Origin: Micromonospora sp. WMMD1120
GTDB taxonomy: Bacteria > Actinomycetota > Actinomycetes > Mycobacteriales > Micromonosporaceae
DNA length: 64,000 bases
Direction of reading: 5' to 3'
Assembly: GCF_029626235.1 (NCBI RefSeq)
Contig: NZ_JARUBO010000005.1
Location: 2,698,501-2,762,500, forward strand
Shown: piece after piece, positions 8,939 through 17,874 of the stretch
Position numbering within the stretch: the stretch's first letter is position 1
Layout of the letters: the number at the start of each line of letters is the position of its first letter
Position numbers and translations under genes: made by a program
The notes under the pieces: model-generated
The model's database searches: none
What the model was told of the DNA's origin: nothing
The model's input: only the letters and a program-made list of their open reading frames with translations

Positions 8939-10975
8939 CTATTGCCGGCTGACGCTGGTTGCGTTGCTGGCCCTGCTTCGGAGGCGATCGGGAGCAACGT
9001 CGTCGAGCCCTGCCTCCGATAGGAGGCGCAGGTAACGGCCCTGCAGTTCGGTGGCCGCGTCGTGGTCACCCTGAGCGGTGAGCGCGCTGCGGGCACGGGC
9101 GTGTAGATCTGCGTTGTATGGGTCGACGCGGAGGCCCGCCTGCAGCAGGGCAAGGCGGCGCGGCGGATCAGGTTCGGTGTCGGCGAGGCCGGCGCAGGCG
9201 TCGATGACATGCTGGCGGGTCGTTTCGCGAATGCGGTCGAGCCATGGCCAGACGCGTCCGGCGGCGAGCTCAGCGGGGTAGGCGTCAACGACGGCCTGCC
9301 AGGCAGCGGTGGTGTTGGTGACGGCGCTGGCGGCGTGGTGAATGGCGGTTTGCAGCTGCCACAGGTCGACGTTCAGGTGTACCGGGTTGAGGCGATAGCG
9401 GTCGTCGGTGTGTTCGATGATGTGCAGCCCGCTGGCATCCCGGATGACAGTGCGGAGTTCGCTGAGGGTGGTGTAGAGCCGTCCGGTCAGGGAGCTGCGG
9501 GGGACACCCGGCCAAATGGCATCGGCTAGCTGTGCGGTGTGAGCGCCGGTGGGGTGGTTGGTGGCGAGGAAGACGAGGATCTGGAGGGCGGCGCTGCGGC
9601 GGATGGTGAGGGGTTCGCCATCGATGAAAAGGGTGGGCTCGCCCAAGACGCGTAGCCGAAGCCTACGAGTGGAAGCATCTGGCCGGCCGCGGGGCTTGCC
9701 TCTGGTCGCTTGCTGAGGCAGCCGGGCCCTCGGTGGCACCACGTGCGGCAGGGAAGGAGGGTCCGGGGTTGCTGGGGTGGGCGGTGCCGGGTCGGGGTGA
9801 ACGATGACGGCGAGCAGGTCAGTCGCTGCCACCTGATCGAGGACACACAGTCGCGGTCCAGGCTCTTCGGGCCGCGAGGGGTCGTGCAGATGGCCTGTCC
9901 GGGCGGCTTGCCAGGTTGGACCGGCCGGCCATCCTCCCAGCACAACGACTCGGCCGCCGGCCGTGGCCGCCATATCGGCGAGGTGTCTTACGTCGTAGTC
10001 GTCGCACTCGTCCTTCAGCAGGAGGACGATCCTCGGCGCGGGGAAGGACTCGATGAGCCGCGTTGCGTCGTGAATGGTCTCCACCGTAGTGAGCTGTGGT
10101 AGCCCCCGCCCGAGCGCATGTGCGTCGCCGCCCAGGACATCGGTCAGCGTTGCCCTGGTGGTGACCAGCGTTGAGGTGCCAAGGTGGTGCCCGGCCAGCA
10201 GGGCAGTAATCAGCAGTCCTCGGCCGATCGAATGCGTGCCTGGTCCGCTGACCCCCACACCGCTGACCGGGAGGGCACCGATAAGGGCAGCGAAGCTACC
10301 CGACGGCTCCGGTGCAACCGACGAGGCGGGAGCATCGGCGAAAGCTGCCTGCACGGCCGCGACGGTCGGGGGCAGTCCTGCGGTATCGAGTCCCTCGCGG
10401 CGGTGTGAGTTGGGTGGGCGAGGTCGGTAGTCGCGGCGGCGGCGCAGCCAGACGAGGGCTGCGGCAGCAGCGACCTGCCCGGCGACCTCATCAGGCAGCC
10501 ACCCGCCGGCCAGGTGAACCCCGCCATCGCTCGCCGCCATGTCCTCATGAATGGGGCTGACTCTGTCGGAATCCTCGGGTGTCCCCGCTGCGAGCGGAGG
10601 CGACGGTTGCGGCAGGGCGATCGTGACCGTGTTGGTGGCGACGCCGAACACTGCGGCTCCGGCCATCCCGCTTGCCGTTGCCTGCAGCGGCGTCGGCAGC
10701 GGAAGTCGGCGCAGCCATCCCACGGTCGTCCGCAGACGGGTCAAGACCCGTACGGTGACGGTGTAGGCGAGCAGCAGCCACAACAGCCACGCTGAGATCG
10801 TTAACGCGGCGGTGAGGGTCTGCTCGGTCAAGGGCTGCTGCACCCACGCCTGCACCTGCTCCGTGCTCGGCCATCCACGTACCGGTGGGCCAACCAGAAG
10901 TACCAGCACCACGGGCGGGCCCGCCAGAAGCGCAACGACGACCAGCAGCGACATCAGATGGCGCGGCCACCGCAT
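8939..10975 (-). CDS. Membrane-anchored BTAD-domain transcriptional regulator
   Basis: Read from ATG 10975 the protein has about 678 residues. It has two N-terminal membrane helices (about 8-30 and 60-82), a Pro-rich linker with another hydrophobic stretch, a central domain, and a C-terminal winged-helix plus BTAD region (LRVLGEPTLFIDGEPLTI... and AVVDAYPAEL...DPYNADLHARA) as in SARP-type regulators. Its start lies one base after the stop of the upstream Hsp70-like gene (TGAGATG), which implies translational coupling and a shared job. It appears paralogous to the protein at 1-1721. Membrane tethering of a BTAD regulator suggests sensing at the membrane; targets are unknown. Confidence 0.75.
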   Translation of the reverse strand: MRWPRHLMSLLVVVALLAGPPVVLVLLVGPPVRGWPSTEQVQAWVQQPLTEQTLTAALTISAWLLWLLLAYTVTVRVLTRLRTTVGWLRRLPLPTPLQATASGMAGAAVFGVATNTVTIALPQPSPPLAAGTPEDSDRVSPIHEDMAASDGGVHLAGGWLPDEVAGQVAAAAALVWLRRRRDYRPRPPNSHRREGLDTAGLPPTVAAVQAAFADAPASSVAPEPSGSFAALIGALPVSGVGVSGPGTHSIGRGLLITALLAGHHLGTSTLVTTRATLTDVLGGDAHALGRGLPQLTTVETIHDATRLIESFPAPRIVLLLKDECDDYDVRHLADMAATAGGRVVVLGGWPAGPTWQAARTGHLHDPSRPEEPGPRLCVLDQVAATDLLAVIVHPDPAPPTPATPDPPSLPHVVPPRARLPQQATRGKPRGRPDASTRRLRLRVLGEPTLFIDGEPLTIRRSAALQILVFLATNHPTGAHTAQLADAIWPGVPRSSLTGRLYTTLSELRTVIRDASGLHIIEHTDDRYRLNPVHLNVDLWQLQTAIHHAASAVTNTTAAWQAVVDAYPAELAAGRVWPWLDRIRETTRQHVIDACAGLADTEPDPPRRLALLQAGLRVDPYNADLHARARSALTAQGDHDAATELQGRYLRLLSEAGLDDVAPDRLRSRASNATSVSRQ

Positions 10976-10976
10976 C

Positions 10977-12887
10977 TCACCCACCCCCACCCGACGGACC
11001 AGCACCCACAGATCGCTGCCTACCGACAGGGCTCGTGGTGGCAGGGCGGAGGATGCGGGTCCACAATCGGGCGGCCCACCACATCGCAATGGCCACGGCG
11101 TAGCTGACGCCGAGAATGCCGGCGGCTTGCTTGCTGACGATCGCGGCGCTGATCACCGCGACGGGAGCGCTGAGGATGAGACGGAACATCAGCGGGGCCA
11201 CCAGCGCCATTACCAAGCCGACGCCGAGGAGGAGTCCACCAATGCGCCCGGCGATGTCGATCCATAACAGCCGGTCGGGCCACCTGTCGGCCGTCAGCGA
11301 GTACTGGATCAACCCCATGCCGATCCCTGCGGTGACGATCGAGCCGGTCGGTGCGGCCAGCAACGCCGACCAGCCGCCGTGCGGGGCACGCCACTGCCGG
11401 GCGGCGACCACCGCCATCGCCACGGCCATCACCACAATCGGGACGATCGGCCACAGGGCCCATTTCAGGAAGGGGCCCACGGGTTCGCCGAAGTACTGGC
11501 TGGTGACGACAGCGTAGAGGCCGGCGAGCGCCGCGCCGAGGCTGACGGCGGCCAGGATGCCGATACTGGCCTTCCCGCCCTCGGTGCGGGTACTCGGCGT
11601 GGGATTGCGCGCGGCGATCAGGGAACCGAGGACAGTGCCAGCGGCGAGGCATGCCAGCAGCGCGAACACCGCCGCCATCGCGAGTTCACCCCAGTTCAAT
11701 TGCACCGATCGATACACGTTCATCACATTGTGCTCTTCGGCAGTCAGGAGGCACTGCCAGATCAGAGCCAGCGATGCAAAGCCCGGTACGGCGATCATCA
11801 CCGCCCGCCGGATCGGCGGTATCGGCACCTCCTCCGCGACCGCCAACCCGACGTTTGAGGCGCCTGCGTCCGCGGCACCCCATGCGGCGACGAGCTGAGG
11901 ATCGGGAACAACTGTGGGGGTGATGCCGGTATGTTCGGCGACGACCGTGTCCAGGTGTGGCAGGTGGGCGCTGCCGCCGACGCAATAGATCCCCGCTAGG
12001 TCGCTGGCGGACAGCTCGGCGGCGGCGATTGTCTCCCCAATCAGCTCCGCCACGCGTCGAATTACTGGCAAAGCGGCTTCGGCGAGCATGGCGCTGTTCG
12101 CGATGACCGGTGCCTGTCCGGCGAGCGGTACCGTGACCGCAGGGTGGGCTCCCAAGGTTTCCTTCGCAGCACGGACGCTCTCCGCTGCCGCCCAACCGCC
12201 TACGCCCTCGCCGGGCGCGTTCCGACCGGTTGTCAGGGCGGCAGTCAAGGCCAGGTCGACGGTGGCGCCGCCGGCGGCAGGGTCAGCGAGGGTCGAGAGA
12301 ACCTCGAACCCGGCAGGGCCCCTTCGAAGCACCGTCACCTCCGCGCCCGCGCCGACGTCACAGACGACGATGAACGCCCCAACCGGTAGTTGCAGACTGG
12401 TCGCGAGGAGGTGCTCGGCGACGGCTACAGGTGCCTCAACGAGACGTGGCTGCGCCAAGCCTGCCCGATGCGCGGCCTGCCTCATCCAGGTGCGCCGACG
12501 CGGCCCCCAGCCTGCCGGCACCACCAGCCGCACATCCCGCACCGGCCCGCCGGCAACCCGCTCGGCTTCGGCCGCGACCGTCCGCAGCGGGGCCGCCGCT
12601 AGCGCAAGTGCCTCCACCGAGGCGTCTTCGACCTTGACATCGCCATCGACGGCCCGGCGAGGGCTCGGAATGAACCTGCCCGGCTGCTCCACGGCGGCCT
12701 GCCACGCCCGCCGCCCTGTCCGTACCTCCCCGTCGGGGCCCACGTACACGGCGCTGGGCAGATACGGCAACCCGTCGAAAGAGAGCGCGGACGCGCCGCC
12801 GTCAGCCCAGGCCAGAACAGCCACGGTGCTGGCGACGCCACAATCGATCGACAGCCGCGCTTCCCCCGCCTGCATACACACAGTCAA
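10977..12887 (-). CDS. Hsp70-type ATPase fused to C-terminal membrane helices
   Basis: Residues 10-340 resemble the DnaK/Hsp70 nucleotide-binding domain: RLSIDCGVASTVAV (phosphate 1 loop), LPSAVYVGPDG, RLVVPAGW, VVCDVGAGAEVTVL (phosphate 2) and IYCVGGSAHLP (adenosine loop). Instead of a substrate-binding domain the C-terminal half has about six hydrophobic segments (from FASLALIWQCLL on). The fusion would place an ATP-driven Hsp70-like switch at the membrane. The TTG at 12887 is the first start; ATG 12875 is an alternative. It is the first gene of a two-gene unit with the BTAD regulator. Client and function unknown. Confidence 0.7.
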   Translation of the reverse strand: MTVCMQAGEARLSIDCGVASTVAVLAWADGGASALSFDGLPYLPSAVYVGPDGEVRTGRRAWQAAVEQPGRFIPSPRRAVDGDVKVEDASVEALALAAAPLRTVAAEAERVAGGPVRDVRLVVPAGWGPRRRTWMRQAAHRAGLAQPRLVEAPVAVAEHLLATSLQLPVGAFIVVCDVGAGAEVTVLRRGPAGFEVLSTLADPAAGGATVDLALTAALTTGRNAPGEGVGGWAAAESVRAAKETLGAHPAVTVPLAGQAPVIANSAMLAEAALPVIRRVAELIGETIAAAELSASDLAGIYCVGGSAHLPHLDTVVAEHTGITPTVVPDPQLVAAWGAADAGASNVGLAVAEEVPIPPIRRAVMIAVPGFASLALIWQCLLTAEEHNVMNVYRSVQLNWGELAMAAVFALLACLAAGTVLGSLIAARNPTPSTRTEGGKASIGILAAVSLGAALAGLYAVVTSQYFGEPVGPFLKWALWPIVPIVVMAVAMAVVAARQWRAPHGGWSALLAAPTGSIVTAGIGMGLIQYSLTADRWPDRLLWIDIAGRIGGLLLGVGLVMALVAPLMFRLILSAPVAVISAAIVSKQAAGILGVSYAVAIAMWWAARLWTRILRPATTSPVGRQRSVGAGPSGGGG

Positions 12888-12963
12888 ACATGAAGATCTC
12901 GTTCACGTCATCTGTTGATCACGCAGAGGTAGCTCGGTGCGTCCAGGCTGTCCGATGATGCCA

Positions 12964-13671
12964 CTACCAGGCGAGTGGTCGTCGTCGGAAGTAGAGTCCC
13001 CCGGTCGGACCGTCTGGTGGCAGTGTGGCAAGCCATACGAAGGTGTCCGCAGCCTCGTCCGGCGTGGAATTCGCCTTCCCGTAGGCCAGCCGGGTGTCGA
13101 CCTTTCCCGGAGACGCTGCGTTCACCAGAATGCCGTCGTCCTTGAGCTCAGCTGCAAGGATGCAGGTCAGGGTATTTATCCCAGCCTTAGACACTCGGTA
13201 GGAGACGCTTCCGGTACCCATTTCACCAAAGGTGCCCATGTGGCTGGTGACGTTGACGATTCTGCCGTAACCGTTCTTCTTCATCTCAGGGATGGCTGCG
13301 GTGCAGCAGCGCCAGGTCCCCATGATGTTGGTTTCTAGGGTCGCGCGCACCTTCTCCATGTCTGCGCTGGCCGCTGCCTGCCCTCGGTCAATGGCGATGC
13401 CTGCGTTGTTGACGAGGATGTCTAGCTGGCCGTACTGGTAGCCCACGTCTGCCATGGCGCGAGCGACGCTGGCCGGATCGGCGATATCTAGTTGGTGCCC
13501 GGAGGCCGAAAGTCCATCCGCGAGAAGCTCGTCGGCGGCCCGATGTGCGGCTTCCTCGGTGCGGGCTGTGACTATCACGTGGGCGCCGGTCTCGGCTAAG
13601 CCGCGGGCGATGGCCTTGCCGAGTCCGCGGTTGGAGCCGGTGACAACTGCGACCCTTTTGGCCTCGCTCAT
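12964..13671 (-). CDS. Short-chain dehydrogenase/reductase
   Basis: This 235-residue classical SDR has the cofactor motif TGSNRGLG (11-18), NNAG, the catalytic Ser in VNVTSHMG and YRVSK carrying the catalytic Tyr and Lys. It would reduce a carbonyl or oxidise an alcohol using NAD(P)(H); the substrate is not evident. Its start overlaps the stop of the XRE/TPR gene by 4 bp, so they form an operon divergent from the 15.3 kb operon. The C-terminus is short compared with many classical SDRs. Confidence 0.85.
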   Translation of the reverse strand: MSEAKRVAVVTGSNRGLGKAIARGLAETGAHVIVTARTEEAAHRAADELLADGLSASGHQLDIADPASVARAMADVGYQYGQLDILVNNAGIAIDRGQAAASADMEKVRATLETNIMGTWRCCTAAIPEMKKNGYGRIVNVTSHMGTFGEMGTGSVSYRVSKAGINTLTCILAAELKDDGILVNAASPGKVDTRLAYGKANSTPDEAADTFVWLATLPPDGPTGGLYFRRRPLAW

Positions 13672-15011
13672 GTCAGCAGACTACGCACGCACTCATCCAG
13701 CTCTCCTGCTGCGGGGTGTCGATGCGCCACGAGGCGACCATGGATGTCCAGCAAGCGGCGATGGTTGCGCACGGATCGGGTGGCGACGACATCTGGGGCT
13801 GCTTGGGCGACAAGGGTGCACGCCTGCTCGACGTCTCCGAGGTTCAGTACCGAGTCAGCGCGCCAGATCAGATAGGTTGCGCGGTCCCGGCTGCGCTCGG
13901 CCGGTTGCAGTGCGAGGGTCTGCTGAAGCCAATAATCGCTGGCTCTATGGCGTTGTAGCAGCAGGTAGCATGCCGCAACCTGGGCGGAGTACTCCGCATG
14001 ATCAAAGTAGCTGGCCCAGGCCGGGCTTGCTTCGTCGTCAGCGCATGACATCTCTGTTTCGGCCTCTGCGAGTCGGCGCTCGCACGCTACTGATTCACCA
14101 AGCACCGCATGTGTGCGAGCCAAACGCGTCGTGAGCATCGCTCGCACGCGGGCGGGCGCATCCTTGGCCCCAGCTCGCGCGGCGTCGGCCAGACGGAGAG
14201 CCTCGGTGGGGCGTTCCGTGTCAACCCGCTGAAGGCTCATGCACTTCAGGATGTTTGCGCCTGCCGCGCGGTCAGCTGCGGAGTGGGCAGCGTGGAGGGC
14301 GGCAAACCAGTAACGCTCAGCCGCCGCGTGGAATCCTGCATCGAAACTTGCCCAGCCGGCGATTCGCCCCAACTCGGCAGCGACAACCAGTAGACGATTT
14401 CCGGCAACCTCCGAGTAACTGCTGTGGCGCAGGAGATCCGTTACCAGCCGAAGCTCGGCGTCAACTAGCGACCGCACGCTCCCGCCGCCGAGGCTGGCGT
14501 CCATGCGGCGCAGGGCCGGCAGCCGCTGTTCAAAGCAATCTAGGAGATCTGCGTCGACGCGGCCTCCCTCAAGCGCTGCGTTGATCTTCGGAGGCTCGGT
14601 TGCGAGCCAATGTTGGGCTATCGCGACAGCCAACCCAGCCTGCATGATCAGAAACCCACGGCGATCTAGCACTGCTGGTCCTGCAGTGTCGTCAAGCAAG
14701 GCCACTGCTCCCTTGACAGTCCAGGGTGCTGACGCACTGATCGGGGGACCAGTAGGGAGCCAATGGGGCCACCCGAGCGCCTTAACTGTCTGTCTATCAA
14801 CGCCGAGTTCGTCGGCCAATGCGACCTGTGAATCCTCATCCGGCACCACGCCCCATCGCTCCCAGCGCCAAGCCTTCTCGCGCCGGGCTGCAGTGTTTAG
14901 ACGGCGCGCGATGACATCGACGAGATCTTGCTGCGTCCAGCTTCGCTGTTCTCGAACGTAGCTCAACGGATGCACCAAGAGCTGGCCTCGTGGCGATGGT
15001 GTCCGCGTCAT
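13668..15011 (-). CDS. XRE-type regulator with C-terminal TPR-like domain
   Basis: The 447-residue protein has an N-terminal helix-turn-helix (VREQRSWTQQDLVDVIARRLN) followed by a helical region with TPR-like repeats (for example AAERYWFAALHAAHSAAD and ACYLLLQRHRASDYWLQQTL). This is a frequent actinomycete layout for regulators next to biosynthetic operons, where the TPR part may bind a small molecule or peptide. It is divergent from the 15.3 kb operon and overlaps the SDR gene, so it is the best candidate for the local regulator. Confidence 0.8.
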   Translation of the reverse strand: MTRTPSPRGQLLVHPLSYVREQRSWTQQDLVDVIARRLNTAARREKAWRWERWGVVPDEDSQVALADELGVDRQTVKALGWPHWLPTGPPISASAPWTVKGAVALLDDTAGPAVLDRRGFLIMQAGLAVAIAQHWLATEPPKINAALEGGRVDADLLDCFEQRLPALRRMDASLGGGSVRSLVDAELRLVTDLLRHSSYSEVAGNRLLVVAAELGRIAGWASFDAGFHAAAERYWFAALHAAHSAADRAAGANILKCMSLQRVDTERPTEALRLADAARAGAKDAPARVRAMLTTRLARTHAVLGESVACERRLAEAETEMSCADDEASPAWASYFDHAEYSAQVAACYLLLQRHRASDYWLQQTLALQPAERSRDRATYLIWRADSVLNLGDVEQACTLVAQAAPDVVATRSVRNHRRLLDIHGRLVAHRHPAAGELDECVRSLLT

Positions 15012-15096
15012 CCTGCCTCCCGATCGTCGCCGTCACTCTAGTCCGATCCGGTCAGTGAAACCTGCTCCCAACTGCGGGAACTGCTCGGATTTGGCA

Positions 15097-15117
15097 TGAG
15101 ACAACAGTGAGACAACA
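15097..15117. promoter_or_regulatory. Tandem 10-bp repeat in divergent promoter region
   Basis: TGAGACAACA occurs twice with an 11-bp period, one helical turn, between the XRE/TPR gene (start 15011) and the operon beginning near 15314. Its place and phasing fit an operator for the divergent regulator. No binding evidence exists. Confidence 0.4.
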
Positions 15118-15313
15118 AGCTAGGCATCGATTTGGTCTAGTCGTTCAGCTTTCCTGAATAGGCCAATCCGCATCGCTGTTGATAGGTCGCTGTAGGTGAT
15201 GGACCGTGCTGGCGGAACTCATGTCGCCTGGCTCGACGGTGACCAAAGGGAGTCGCGCCCGAGATGCGCTGGCGAACCTCCTAGCTGGGGGGATGAGAGG
15301 AAGGGGGAGAGAG

Positions 15314-15499
15314 ATGTGCCGGCGGAAGTGGTTCGTTCCGGCCGATGAGCGGTCGTTCGATCCCGTGGGCGGCGACCTGACGCGACAGAGGGAGATCGAC
15401 GCGCGGGTCGGGCCGTATGCGGAGGGCACGAAGCCCAGTCGGGCGGTGCCGGGCGTTCCTAGTGCCCGCGATTCCAGGATCAGTCGGCGCGATGGCTGA
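15314..15499 (+). CDS. Small protein, first gene of the decarboxylase operon
   Basis: ATG 15314 follows a strong purine-rich site (GGGGGAGAGAG) and gives 61 residues starting MCRRKWFVPADERSFDP, rich in Arg and Asp, without membrane or secretion features. It overlaps the start of the next gene by 8 bp, which suggests translational coupling. No family recognised. It could be a leader, a small accessory protein or, less likely, a precursor peptide. Reality depends on the good ribosome site. Confidence 0.5.
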   Translation: MCRRKWFVPADERSFDPVGGDLTRQREIDARVGPYAEGTKPSRAVPGVPSARDSRISRRDG

Positions 15500-16697
15500 C
15501 CTGGGGAAATCACTGATGGTCACCCTCGGCGCACCTGATCGTGCCGCAGGCCATTTCTGGTCGTTCATGGAGGACCGCAGCGTGCGGCTACTTCCGCACC
15601 AGTTCGCGGCGGTGTTCTTTTCGACGCTTGGGCAATTGGTCGCTGGTCGGGGTGATCCGGCTGGTCGGCGTGCGGCGTTGGCGGTGTTGGGTCGGATGTA
15701 CCGGCGTTTTGGTCTTCAGCCGTATCACGGGACGGCCGTTGCGGCTGCGTTGGTCGATACGGTGCGCCGGTTCTCGGGCGAGGGTTGGGAGCCTGAGCTG
15801 GCGGGGCAGTGGGAGGTGGGGTGTCGTCGGGCGCTTCGGCTCGCGGAGCGGGCGGCGGGGGCGTTGGGTGATGGTCCGCATGTGACGTTCGGCGAGGTAG
15901 AGGCGTGCGAGCCGCTCTCGGAAGGCGTCTCGGTGTTGACTGTCCGGCCTATGCGGAGGCTTCGGTATGTGCCTGGTCAGGCGATGCCGGTGTGTACTCC
16001 TCGGTTGCCGGGGTTGTGGCGGTGGTATTCGCCGGCGAGCGTTCCGCGCCCGGATGGGCGGGTGGAGTTCCACGTTCGTGCCGTACCGGGGGGTGTGGTT
16101 TCGCCTGTTCTGGTAGAGCGGGTGGCTCCGGGGGAGCTGTTGTGGCTGGGGCCGGCGTCCGATGTCGGGTTGTCGCTGGAGACCGCTGGTGACGCCGATC
16201 TGCTGTTGGCTGCCGGGGGTACCGGTCTTGCGCCGTTGCGGGCGTTGGTCGAGCAAGTCGCCGCGTCGCCCGGCGGGCGGCGAGTGACGTTGGTGGTGGG
16301 CGCGCGGACGCTTCTGGACCTTTACGACGTGGTCGCGTTGGACAAGCTTCAGCAGGCCCATGGTGACTGGCTCACGGTCGTGCCGGCTCTCTCCAACGAC
16401 CGGGATGTGGAGCTGGCAGCGCAGGGCGATCTGCTCAGCTTGGCCCTGTATCACCATCAGCCGGGGCAGGCGTTCTATGTGTGCGGTTCACCGCGGTTGA
16501 TTGAGGCGGCGCGGAATCGGCTGCCGGCCGCAGGGGTCGCTGCGGACAGCCTGCACCTCGCGGCGACCTTCCATCGAGCGCTCGATTCGGCGCTGTGGGT
16601 GGCTCGCCAACGCTCAGCGTCCGCTGCCCGCCTGGGGACCGTGGAGGCGGCCGGCGGCGGTAGCTCGCTCGGCCAACCCAGAGGGGATGTGCCATGA
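15492..16697 (+). CDS. Globin-like/ferredoxin-reductase fusion (flavohaemoprotein-like)
   Basis: From ATG 15492 the protein has 401 residues. The N-terminal ~125 align by eye with the globin domain of flavohaemoproteins; the C-terminal part has the FAD motif RWYSPAS (177-183), the NAD(P)H motif GGTGLAPL (242-249) and YVCGSP. In flavohaemoglobins the proximal His lies three residues before a conserved Phe (KHTSF in E. coli Hmp); here that position is Tyr70 (MYRRF). So it may bind haem differently or not at all. It would otherwise move electrons from NAD(P)H to a haem or partner. It overlaps its neighbours by 8 and 4 bp, so it probably serves the operon's pathway rather than general NO detoxification. 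Confidence 0.7.
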   Translation: MADLGKSLMVTLGAPDRAAGHFWSFMEDRSVRLLPHQFAAVFFSTLGQLVAGRGDPAGRRAALAVLGRMYRRFGLQPYHGTAVAAALVDTVRRFSGEGWEPELAGQWEVGCRRALRLAERAAGALGDGPHVTFGEVEACEPLSEGVSVLTVRPMRRLRYVPGQAMPVCTPRLPGLWRWYSPASVPRPDGRVEFHVRAVPGGVVSPVLVERVAPGELLWLGPASDVGLSLETAGDADLLLAAGGTGLAPLRALVEQVAASPGGRRVTLVVGARTLLDLYDVVALDKLQQAHGDWLTVVPALSNDRDVELAAQGDLLSLALYHHQPGQAFYVCGSPRLIEAARNRLPAAGVAADSLHLAATFHRALDSALWVARQRSASAARLGTVEAAGGGSSLGQPRGDVP

Positions 16698-17401
16698 GCT
16701 TGATGGAGATGGCAGTCCGTCGCGCGACCGGCGAGGACGTTGACGCATTGTCCTCGGTTATGGCTGAGGCACTCATGGCCCAGCCCATGGGTGTTTGGCT
16801 GGTTCCTGATGTGGCCGAGCGCGCAGTGGTTCTGCGCCGTTGGGCACAACTTGTGCTGTTGCAAGGGCTGGAGCACGGTCGAGTCGATACGACCGACGAT
16901 CGCGCGGCGGTGGCGGTGTGGTACGCGCGGTTGGAGCCGCCCCCGCCGGCTGCCGCATGGGTGTACGACCTGGACAGGCTCCTCGGCCCGCACGCCGCCC
17001 GGTTCGCCTTGCTGCATGCCTGTGTCGATGGGCTGCGTCCCCACCGTCCTCATCACCAGCTCGCGCACGTCGCGGTCCGTCCTGGGCATGGGGACGCCGT
17101 GCAGGCGTTGCTGGCTGCCCATCACCAGACCCTGGACCTCGCGGGGTTGCCGTCGTGTGCGGAATACAGCGGCGACCGGCCCGGAGACGGACTGCTTGCA
17201 GAAGTCGGTTATCAGCCACGCTCGCCGATCCTGCTCGCGCCAGGAGGTCCCGTTCTGTGGCGGATGTGGCGCCCTCAACCTTGCGACGAGCAGCCCTGCC
17301 GATCGGCTGGCGGCGGACTGCCGCGACGAGTCCGCCTGCACCGCAACGTGACTCCTTTCCTTGGCCGGGTCATCCCGACGGCATCGCCGCGTTCTCCCTG
17401 A
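16694..17401 (+). CDS. GNAT-family acetyltransferase-like protein
   Basis: The 235-residue protein begins MSLMEMAVRRATGEDVDALSSV, a usual GNAT first strand and helix, and has LAHVAVRPGHGDAVQALLAAHH, which matches the acetyl-CoA binding region (consensus V.P..QG.G.G..L), slightly degenerate. The last 40 residues are Arg/Pro-rich and may be dispensable. It overlaps the preceding gene by 4 bp. It could acylate the amine or amino acid handled by this operon. Confidence 0.65.
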   Translation: MSLMEMAVRRATGEDVDALSSVMAEALMAQPMGVWLVPDVAERAVVLRRWAQLVLLQGLEHGRVDTTDDRAAVAVWYARLEPPPPAAAWVYDLDRLLGPHAARFALLHACVDGLRPHRPHHQLAHVAVRPGHGDAVQALLAAHHQTLDLAGLPSCAEYSGDRPGDGLLAEVGYQPRSPILLAPGGPVLWRMWRPQPCDEQPCRSAGGGLPRRVRLHRNVTPFLGRVIPTASPRSP

Positions 17402-17496
17402 CCACCCGGTAAGGCACCGGTTCATCACCTGCTGGCGGCGACGTCTCGGCCAGCGGGCCACGTCCTCGCACCCTCATGACAAAGGAAGGCACCCCC

Positions 17497-17874
17497 ATGC
17501 TGACCCGAGCCGCTCAGCCCACCACCGCACTGCGACCAGGGAGTCCCGCCTTGGGGCGCTGGTTGAGGTTGCCAGCCCGGTTCGCGCCTGCCGACCACAC
17601 GCTCGAAGGCGACATGACGTCGACGGAGTACGCGTGGGGTTATGCGATCCGGCGGGAGTGGCCGGACGGAACGCATGACCTGTTCGGGTTCACGGCCGAC
17701 ACCGACACCGCGACTCGCCAGCTCAACCGCGACCGGAGCTTCTGGCGTTCCGGCCCGGTGCGACCGACGGCGGTCTACCTCGTGCCGGCCAACGCCGCCG
17801 ATGTGGGCGCGCATCCGGTGGATGGATGCCGTAGATCGGGGTGCCCGGACTCGCCGAAGCGGGGGCAGCGGTGA
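17497..17874 (+). CDS. Small uncharacterised protein
   Basis: ATG 17497 lies seven bases after GGAAGG and is preferred over ATG 17476. The 125-residue product has a middle domain with EYAWGYAIRREWPDGTHDLF and TATRQLNRDRSFWRSGPVRP that looks folded, with a Cys/Arg-rich end. I do not recognise a family. Its stop overlaps the GTG of the permease gene by 4 bp, so it belongs to the operon. Confidence 0.6.
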   Translation: MLTRAAQPTTALRPGSPALGRWLRLPARFAPADHTLEGDMTSTEYAWGYAIRREWPDGTHDLFGFTADTDTATRQLNRDRSFWRSGPVRPTAVYLVPANAADVGAHPVDGCRRSGCPDSPKRGQR

